A stretch of DNA of 64,000 nt from Vibrio anguillarum (GTDB lineage: Bacteria > Pseudomonadota > Gammaproteobacteria > Enterobacterales > Vibrionaceae): assembly GCF_001989995.2 (NCBI RefSeq), contig NZ_JAHGUP010000039.1, positions 58,190-122,189 of the forward strand. The letters run 5' to 3'. Position numbers and translations under genes: made by a program. This document shows, piece by piece, positions 57,646-64,000 of the stretch (within the stretch, counting starts at the first letter, position 1; each line of letters begins with the position of its first letter). The notes beneath the pieces were generated by a model, which made no database searches, had not been told where the DNA came from, and saw only the letters and a program-made list of their open reading frames with translations.

Positions 57646-58947
57646 TTAAGCAGGTTGCTGGTTCATTAGCTCATTGAAGCTAACAGCCTTTTCAGAAACC
57701 TGTGCTTTAGCAATGATCGCGTCGATTGCTTGCTCTTCTAGAGCAAGGTTACGCATGTTGTTCATCATTTGCTGATTTTGAGAATAGTATGCCATTACTT
57801 CAGCTGGATCTTCGTACGCTGTTGCCATCTCTTCGATCAATGCTTTCACTTTATCTTCGTCAGCTTTTAGCTCTTCAGACTTGATCACTTCACCAAGAAG
57901 TAGGCCAACCACTACGCGACGTTTTGCTTGTTCTTCGAACAATTCACGTGGTAGTTGAGCGGCCGCTTCTGGGTTACCGCCAAAGCGTTGTGCAGCTTGT
58001 TGACGCAGTACGTCGATCTCTTGATCGATCAGTGCAGAAGGAACATTGATATCGTTCTCTTTTACTAGACCTTCAATCGCTTGCTCTTTAATGCGGTTTT
58101 TTACTGCTTGCTTAAGTTCACGTTCCATATTCTTGCGAACTTCAGCTTTCAGCGCTTCAACGCCACCTTCAGCGACACCGAATTTGGCAACGAACTCGTC
58201 GTTTAACTCTGGTAATTCACGCACTTCAACTTTGTTGATTTTAATTGCGAATTTCGCCGCTTTACCTTTTAGATTTTCCGCGTGGTAATCTTCAGGGAAG
58301 TTAACGTCGATTTCAAATTCCATACCTTTGGTTTTGCCAACGATACCGTCTTCAAAACCAGGGATCATGCGACCTGCACCCATTTCTAGAGGGAAGTTTT
58401 CAGCTTTACCGCCTTCAAACTCAACGCCATCAATAGAACCAACGAAATCGATCGTCGCGCGCGAACCCGCTTCCGCAGCTGCGTCTACTTCTTTCCACGT
58501 TGCTTGTTGCTTGCGTAACGTTTCTAGCATCTCAGCAACGTCTTCTTCCTTCACTTCAACCGCTGGTTTTTCAACAGTGATGTTTTCTAGACCTTTTAAC
58601 TCAACTTCTGGATATACTTCAAAAGTTGCATTGAAAACAAGGTCTTGGCCTTCTTCGATAGAAACTGGTGCGAATGTTGGTGCGCCTGCTGGGTTGATTT
58701 TCTCTTTTACGATAGCTTCAATGAAGTGGCGTTGCATCACTTCGCCCATGACGTCTTGACGTACCGCTTTACCGTACATTTGCGCAACCATTTTCAAAGG
58801 CACTTTGCCTTTGCGGAAACCATCGAAACGACGATTCTTAGCGATATTGCGTAGCTCTTTTGTAACTGCATCTTCGATGTTAGCAGCAGGAACAGTAATA
58901 TTCAGACGGCGCTCTAGGCCTTCTAGCGTTTCAACAGTAACTTGCAT
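57646..58947 (-). CDS. tig: Trigger factor
   Basis: 433 residues. Ribosome-tail binding motif [10 protein letters not shown] (GFRKGKVP), a central FKBP-type isomerase domain ([42 protein letters not shown]) and a helical C-terminal chaperone body. It assists nascent chains; clpP follows 105 bp downstream. Confidence 0.96.
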   Translation of the reverse strand: MQVTVETLEGLERRLNITVPAANIEDAVTKELRNIAKNRRFDGFRKGKVPLKMVAQMYGKAVRQDVMGEVMQRHFIEAIVKEKINPAGAPTFAPVSIEEGQDLVFNATFEVYPEVELKGLENITVEKPAVEVKEEDVAEMLETLRKQQATWKEVDAAAEAGSRATIDFVGSIDGVEFEGGKAENFPLEMGAGRMIPGFEDGIVGKTKGMEFEIDVNFPEDYHAENLKGKAAKFAIKINKVEVRELPELNDEFVAKFGVAEGGVEALKAEVRKNMERELKQAVKNRIKEQAIEGLVKENDINVPSALIDQEIDVLRQQAAQRFGGNPEAAAQLPRELFEEQAKRRVVVGLLLGEVIKSEELKADEDKVKALIEEMATAYEDPAEVMAYYSQNQQMMNNMRNLALEEQAIDAIIAKAQVSEKAVSFNELMNQQPA

Positions 58948-59528
58948 TATTTATAAACCTCAAAACTGGCCCAGTATTTCTGAGCAATATGAGCCGCAAC
59001 TTAGGCGATGCCTTGTGCTTGGCTGCATCCTTGTGTTGTGCTCTATCCGAACACTTATATTAAAACCAGCATCAACATTGGCCAAAAGACCCAATATTGG
59101 ACTAATAAGCGATATCTTTAGAGACTCTAATGCATCACAAAAGGTATCTCTGATTAGTCTCAGGACAGAAAATTTAGACGCGACATTCTACCGACCAGAA
59201 TCAGTGCTGTCGAGCCAATCACCGCAGAGAGATGATTCCGTACCCTAAATTGCTTTCTAAGTGCTAAAAATTCCACCAACGTGAAAAAGCACAGTTTTGA
59301 AATGGGGACAATAAAGGCTTTTTCAAGGGAATCGAGGCTTTTTTTACCCCAAAAGCGTAAAAAGAGATCTTGCTCCTGTTTTGCACCCCACAATTGCGCT
59401 CTTTTTAAACATCACCCAAAGGAAAACCAGTAGAATTATGAGTCAATGCTGGGAGCATTATCACTTGCAAAAATGGATATCTCTCGCAAAAGAACCGCCC
59501 TTGTCGCGCCGCTGAACATGGAGAAAGG
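58948..59528. other. 581-bp intergenic region between tig and dctB
   Basis: No gene is supported; the longer frames here are shadows. It holds the tig promoter (minus) and the dctB promoter (plus). A short palindrome CCAATATTGG (59091-59100) and two copies of AGGCTTTTT around 59317 and 59335 are visible, without evident meaning. A GG-N10-GC match near 59308 is too weak for a sigma-54 promoter. Confidence 0.5.
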
Positions 59529-61301
59529 ATGCTACATATTCGCCGAGTAAACCTTATTTTTGTAACGTTATTCCTTTTGTCTACCGCGGCTGGGGCGCAT
59601 TTTGTTTGGCGGCACAACTACCAAAGTTTATTGATTGAACATCAAGCTCAGCTAGAGCGATTCTCTAGCCACATCACCACAAAACTTGATAAATATGCAC
59701 ATATCCCAAGATTGCTAGCCAAAGATAAAGAACTCATTGACGCTTTACACAGCCCCAGCAATAGCGCCCAAATTGAAATCACTAATCGCTATTTAGAACA
59801 GGTCAATGAAGTGATTCAAGCCGCTGACACCTACCTCATCGACCAATATGGCAACACGATCGCAGCAAGTAACTGGCACCTCACTCATTCATTTATTGGC
59901 CGAAACTTCGCTTGGCGGCCTTACTTTAAAACGGCCATAACTGGACAAGAGAGCCAATATTTTGCGTTAGGATCAACATCGGGGCAACGAGGATATTACT
60001 ACTCCTACCCTATCGTTTATGCCGCGGATGTCATTGGCGTAGTGGTAGTGAAGATGGATCTTTCCGCGATTGAGGAAAACTGGCAGAGCAAACAAAGCTA
60101 TTTTGTCGCCACCGACAACAACAACATTATTTTCATGTCCAGCCAACCGGAGTGGCTGTTTAAAAGTGTTGCCATGCTGAGCGAAAGCGATCGAATTGCG
60201 GTTCAAAATAGCCGCCAATATCTTGATACCTCTATTCGCTCACTCGGATTGATCGGCGATTTCAATGCATCCGTTGCCGAATGGGAAAATCCTTATCAAA
60301 CTTGGATTAAAGGCGATTTCATCGTTTCAACCAAACCGCTGCCCAGTATCGGGCTCAACATTCGGGTTTTATCGCCCAAAATAAACATTTTCTGGGATAG
60401 CTTTGGATTTACTCTGATCAACAGCATGCTGTTTGCCATCGTCTACTTAGGGCTATTACTGGTTCATCACCGCCAAATCGAACAGTTACAGTCTGAAGCA
60501 AAACAAAAATTAGAGTTTCTGGTGATGGAGCGAACCTCTGCACTGCACGCGGAAATTGCGGAGCGAAGTAAAACAGAGAGCATGTTACGCCAAACTCAAG
60601 ATGAATTGATCCAAGCTGCGAAACTGGCTGTGCTTGGTCAAATGTCCGCCAGTATTAGTCACGAGCTGAATAATCCACTGGCCGCTATCCGCAGTTTTGC
60701 CGACAATGGGCGGCGTTTTTTAGCCAATGGTAAGCCGGAACGGACCGATGACAACTTGACTCGCATTTCAGCGCTCACCGAACGCATGGCTAAAATCAGT
60801 GAACAGCTCAAATCGTTTGCGCGAAAAAGTAACACCGATGAGAAAGTGAACGCGCAATTATTACCGATTATTTTGTCGACAAAAGAGTTGATGCAACCGC
60901 AATTTAAATCGAATTTGATTCAGTTTGAAATGGAATTACCCGCGATGGATCTTTGGGTGCGTGTCAATCCAATCCAACTAGAACAAGTCTTGATTAACTT
61001 GCTAACCAACGCGATGCAGGCCCTTGAAGAACAACATCAAAAATGCGTTCGTTTGAGCACTGAGTGCAAGGCCTCTCAAATGTTGATCCATATTGATGAT
61101 AACGGCCCGGGAATTACACAAGAAAAAATAGCCCATCTTTTCGAACCGTTTTTCACCACGAAAAAAAATGGCTTAGGCTTAGGCTTGTCGATTTCACAGC
61201 AGATAATACAAAGCATGGACGGTGAGTTAACGATGACCAGTTCACCGCAGTGTGGGGCGCGATTTTCAGTCTCTCTACCGATCGTTACGCCAAGCGTGTG
61301 A
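59529..61301 (+). CDS. dctB: DctB, C4-dicarboxylate sensor histidine kinase
   Basis: 590 residues. An N-terminal membrane helix (LIFVTLFLLSTAAGAHFVW), a periplasmic dCache sensor (about 30-290, with NRYLEQVNEVIQAADTYLIDQYG and RGYYYSYPIVYAADVIGVVVVKMDLS), a second helix (SMLFAIVYLGLLLVH), then HisKA with phospho-His378 (SASISHELNNPLAAIR) and an ATPase domain (NLLTNAMQAL, DNGPGI, GLGLGLSIS). Senses C4-dicarboxylates. SD GGAGAAAGG. DctD follows 49 bp downstream. Confidence 0.93.
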   Translation: MLHIRRVNLIFVTLFLLSTAAGAHFVWRHNYQSLLIEHQAQLERFSSHITTKLDKYAHIPRLLAKDKELIDALHSPSNSAQIEITNRYLEQVNEVIQAADTYLIDQYGNTIAASNWHLTHSFIGRNFAWRPYFKTAITGQESQYFALGSTSGQRGYYYSYPIVYAADVIGVVVVKMDLSAIEENWQSKQSYFVATDNNNIIFMSSQPEWLFKSVAMLSESDRIAVQNSRQYLDTSIRSLGLIGDFNASVAEWENPYQTWIKGDFIVSTKPLPSIGLNIRVLSPKINIFWDSFGFTLINSMLFAIVYLGLLLVHHRQIEQLQSEAKQKLEFLVMERTSALHAEIAERSKTESMLRQTQDELIQAAKLAVLGQMSASISHELNNPLAAIRSFADNGRRFLANGKPERTDDNLTRISALTERMAKISEQLKSFARKSNTDEKVNAQLLPIILSTKELMQPQFKSNLIQFEMELPAMDLWVRVNPIQLEQVLINLLTNAMQALEEQHQKCVRLSTECKASQMLIHIDDNGPGITQEKIAHLFEPFFTTKKNGLGLGLSISQQIIQSMDGELTMTSSPQCGARFSVSLPIVTPSV

Positions 61302-61350
61302 TTTACAGACAAAGTATGGTTTAAAGATAAAAAGCAGTTAAGGACAACCA

Positions 61351-62691
61351 ATGTGTGATGTATTTTTTATCGATGATGAGGCGGATATCCGTATCGCCAT
61401 TGCGCAAAGTTTCGAGCTCGCCGACCTCACAGCGCGGTTATTTTCCAGTGCGGAAGAAGCCTTACTGGCGGCCAAAGCCGACGGGCTGCCTCTTGTGGTG
61501 GTGAGTGATATTTGCTTACCTGGCCTCAGCGGCCAGAGCTTACTCAACTCGATTCATCATCAAGATGCTGAGGTCCCTGTTATTTTGATCACAGGACATG
61601 GCGATATTTCGATGGCCGTACAAGCGATGCACGATGGCGCATACGATTTTATCGAAAAACCTTTTGTTACTGAACGCTTGATAGAAACCATCCACCGCGC
61701 GATAGAAAAACGCCACTTAACGTTAGAAAATCAACAGCTAAAACGCAGCTTAAAAGCGAGCCAAACTCTTGGACCACGCATTATCGGTAATACTGGCAAC
61801 ATACAAGCGTTAAGGGACACCATCACTCATGTCGCCGACACTCAGGCTGACATTCTACTGTTTGGCGAAACTGGCACAGGAAAGGAGCTGGTTGCTCGCT
61901 CGTTACATGAGCAGAGTTCTCGCCGCGAGCTCAATTTCGTCGCACTGAACTGCGGCGCAGTGCCTGAGAACTTGATAGAAAGTGAACTTTACGGCCATGA
62001 AAAAGGCGCCTTTACTGGCGCAGAAACCAAACGCATTGGCAAATTTGAACATGCACAAGGCGGCACCTTATTTCTGGACGAGATTGAATCAATGCCAATG
62101 CAGGCACAAATTCGTTTATTACGCGTATTGCAAGAAAGAGTCATTGAACGTGTCGGGTCCAACACCTTGATTCCTCTTGATATTCGAGTCATCGCCGCAA
62201 CAAAAGTCGATTTAAAGCAAGCAGCTCAAGCAGGCACCTTTCGTCAAGATCTCTACTATCGCTTAAACATTGTCACATTAGATATTCCACCACTTCGCCA
62301 ACGTAAAGAGGATATTCCTGCGCTTTTCCATCACTTTTTGTTAGTGGCCGCGGCTCGTTACGGTAAAGCGGCAACCGCACTCTCTCAACCTGAAATGCAG
62401 TGCTTAATCAGCCATGACTGGCCGGGAAACGTGCGCGAACTACGCAACGCCGCAGAGCGCTATGTGCTATTGGGGAAACTGGCTCAGTTAGGCGACAGCG
62501 AGCCATCACAAAAATTACCCACCCATTTAGTCGAACAAGTGGCCGAATTTGAAAAATCAGTGATTGAACAAGCATTGATTGAGTGTGGTGGGCGTATCAA
62601 TGAAACAATGGAAAGACTCAACGTACCGCGTAAAACTTTGTACGACAAAATGCAGCGTTACGGATTAGACAAAGAGCTCTATAAAATATAG
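61351..62691 (+). CDS. dctD: DctD, sigma-54-dependent response regulator
   Basis: 446 residues. Receiver domain with D8/D9 and phospho-acceptor D53 (VVSDICLPG), an AAA+ sigma-54 activation domain (Walker A GETGTGKELV, sigma-contact GAFTGA, GTLFLDEIE) and a Fis-type HTH at the C terminus (MERLNVPRKTLYDKMQRYGL). It should activate the sigma-54 promoter of the dct TRAP genes. Stop TAG is inside a palindrome (62673-62697). Confidence 0.94.
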   Translation: MCDVFFIDDEADIRIAIAQSFELADLTARLFSSAEEALLAAKADGLPLVVVSDICLPGLSGQSLLNSIHHQDAEVPVILITGHGDISMAVQAMHDGAYDFIEKPFVTERLIETIHRAIEKRHLTLENQQLKRSLKASQTLGPRIIGNTGNIQALRDTITHVADTQADILLFGETGTGKELVARSLHEQSSRRELNFVALNCGAVPENLIESELYGHEKGAFTGAETKRIGKFEHAQGGTLFLDEIESMPMQAQIRLLRVLQERVIERVGSNTLIPLDIRVIAATKVDLKQAAQAGTFRQDLYYRLNIVTLDIPPLRQRKEDIPALFHHFLLVAAARYGKAATALSQPEMQCLISHDWPGNVRELRNAAERYVLLGKLAQLGDSEPSQKLPTHLVEQVAEFEKSVIEQALIECGGRINETMERLNVPRKTLYDKMQRYGLDKELYKI

Positions 62692-62697
62692 AGCTCT
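62673..62697. repeat. Palindrome spanning the dctD stop codon
   Basis: Perfect 11-bp arms AGAGCTCTATA (62673-62683)/TATAGAGCTCT (62687-62697) with a 3-nt centre. The stop codon is 62689-62691. No T-run follows, so it is not a typical terminator, but it is the only strong structure between dctD and dctM. Confidence 0.75.
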
Positions 62698-62740
62698 AAT
62701 AACATGCCGCAGCCATAGAAATTTCAGGTCAGCATTTTGG

Positions 62741-64000
62741 TTACTTAGTGATGATTTCCGGCCCCATTAAGGTGGTTGGTAACCAAGTGGAAATCCAAGG
62801 CACGTAGGTCACAATCATCAAAAATAGGAACATAATCGCCACCCACGGTAGCGCCGCTTTCACCACATTCATCATCGACATTTTGGCTACCCCTGCGGTG
62901 ACAAACAAGTTTAACCCGACGGGCGGTGTGATCATCCCTATTTCCATGTTCACCACCATCATGATCCCAAGGTGAATGGGGTCAATACCGAGTGCGATGG
63001 CGATGGGGAAGACCAATGGAGCAACAATGATCAGCAGCCCTGATGGCTCCATAAACTGACCACCAAGTAGCAGTAATATGTTGACTACAATCAAGAATGT
63101 TATAGGCCCGAGACCGGCGGAAAGCATCGATTCGGCAATAATTTGCGGAATGCGCTCTTCGGTCAGAACATGTTTCAATATCAATGCATTGGCGATAATA
63201 AACAGCAGCATGATGGTCAGTTTGCCTGCATCAAACAAAGTCGCTTGCGTATCTTTATGGAAAAAGGCTTGCACGATTTTGACCAAGGCAGGTTTGGTAT
63301 TTTCTTTGTCGGCGAACGGCCCCATATCTTTGTAAACAAAATTGGCAATCAAGAAAGCGTATACCGCTGCCACCGCAGCCGCTTCGGTTGGCGTAAAGAT
63401 ACCACCGTAAATCCCGCCGAGAATGATCACCACCAGCAACAAACCCCAGCTGGCATCTTTGGCGGCGAAGATCGCTTCTTTCCAACCCACAAAAGGTTGT
63501 TTCGGCAGGTTTTTAATTCGTGCAAAAATGTAGATAGCAACAATCAGCATCAAACCCGCTAATAAACCTGGGATCACACCACCTAAAAACATGCGCCCTA
63601 CCGATACATCGGTCGCGGCTGCGTACACGACCATCACAATCGAAGGTGGGATCAAGATGCCCAATGTGCCAGCATTACAAATAACCCCAGCGGCAAACTC
63701 TTTGCTGTAGCCATTTTTGACCATTCCAGCAATAACAATACTGCCGATCGCCACCACTGTCGCCGGTGAAGAACCTGACAGCGCCGCAAACATCATACAG
63801 GCCACTACCGAAGCAATCGCAAGCCCTCCCCGAAACCAACCCACCATAGCGATAGCGAAACGGATAATGCGTTTTGCCACACCTCCGGTTGACATAAAGC
63901 TGGAAGCCAAAATAAAAAATGGAATCGCAAGCAAAGTGTAATGGCCTTCAAAAGCGTTAAACAAGGTTTGAGCCACTGACGCTAAAGAAGTATCGGAGTG
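62741..64000 (-). CDS. dctM: DctM, large membrane subunit of a C4-dicarboxylate TRAP transporter (5'-truncated)
   Basis: At least 419 residues are visible and the frame stays open to the window end, so the N-terminal helix is missing. Typical of DctM: FEGHYTLLAIPFFILASSFMSTGGVAKRI, FAALSGSSPATVVAIGSI, GTLGILIPPSIVMVVYAAATDVSVGRMF, GGIYGGIFTPTEAAAVAAVYAFL, and EIGMITPPVGLNLFVTAGVA. With DctP and DctQ, expected next upstream, it drives Na+-coupled uptake of C4-dicarboxylates. Convergent with dctBD, its likely regulators. Confidence 0.92.
   Translation of the reverse strand, partial: HSDTSLASVAQTLFNAFEGHYTLLAIPFFILASSFMSTGGVAKRIIRFAIAMVGWFRGGLAIASVVACMMFAALSGSSPATVVAIGSIVIAGMVKNGYSKEFAAGVICNAGTLGILIPPSIVMVVYAAATDVSVGRMFLGGVIPGLLAGLMLIVAIYIFARIKNLPKQPFVGWKEAIFAAKDASWGLLLVVIILGGIYGGIFTPTEAAAVAAVYAFLIANFVYKDMGPFADKENTKPALVKIVQAFFHKDTQATLFDAGKLTIMLLFIIANALILKHVLTEERIPQIIAESMLSAGLGPITFLIVVNILLLLGGQFMEPSGLLIIVAPLVFPIAIALGIDPIHLGIMMVVNMEIGMITPPVGLNLFVTAGVAKMSMMNVVKAALPWVAIMFLFLMIVTYVPWISTWLPTTLMGPEIITK

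Noticed and set aside
58805..59248. 147-residue plus-strand frame across the tig start
   Set aside because: Its first part is antisense to tig, and the rest has no ribosome site or protein-like pattern.
59295..59330. Sigma-54 promoter upstream of dctB
   Set aside because: A GG-N10-GC match exists, but the surrounding -24 and -12 bases do not fit the consensus.

Overview
The window is ordinary chromosomal sequence of a gamma-proteobacterium, almost certainly a Vibrio. The basis is a TrpC-TrpF fusion inside an attenuated trpLEGDCFBA operon with an E. coli-like TrpR promoter, an AspS-type type II secretion pilotin next to metE, a VesC-like secreted serine protease with a GlyGly-CTERM tail, a DctB/DctD/DctM dicarboxylate locus, and the ppiD-hupB-lon-clpX-clpP-tig run. 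I cannot fix the species. I saw no tRNA, rRNA, CRISPR array, insertion sequence, phage or integron.

Layout. 1-6.1 kb: the end of cydC, an EAL phosphodiesterase, then rluB, yciO-type and RNase-AM/YciV-type genes on the minus strand. 5.9-13.0 kb: the complete tryptophan operon with TrpR operator, a 36-residue leader peptide with five Trp codons, an attenuator, and a terminator after trpA. 13.2-17.0 kb: a dicarboxylate/amino-acid symporter, a small unknown gene, yciB, yciA, yciI and the pilotin aspS. 17-21.6 kb: metE and metR, divergent and flanked by MetJ-like boxes, then two small unknowns. 21.7-28.7 kb: a PAS/degenerate GGDEF/EAL/CBS protein, a trypsin-like protease and a YgiQ-type radical SAM protein.

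28.8-34.9 kb is the most interesting part. It is a tight eight-gene minus-strand operon: NTF2-like protein, SDR, flavoprotein, DUF1365, Cfa-like methyltransferase, DUF2878, chalcone-isomerase-like protein and DUF3833 lipoprotein. Upstream lies an array of TTGTATA/TTGTACA heptamers spaced 17-10-17 bp, resembling operators of light-sensing MerR (LitR/CarH) regulators. The Cfa-like enzyme lacks two canonical bicarbonate-site residues, so the operon may make a modified fatty acid other than a plain cyclopropane lipid.

35-44.7 kb: htpX, a 55-residue orphan, ftsK (without lolA behind it), lrp divergent from ald, a Trm13-like methyltransferase, cysB and a membrane-anchored coiled-coil protein. 44.8-58.9 kb, all minus strand: pyrF, lapB, lapA, ihfB, rpsA (with a GGA-loop leader hairpin), cmk, a ComEA-like protein, ppiD, hupB, lon (with a sigma-32 promoter), clpX, clpP and tig, which cover protein quality control, nucleoid proteins and translation. 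59.5-64 kb: the dctB/dctD two-component system convergent with a dctM transporter gene that runs off the end.
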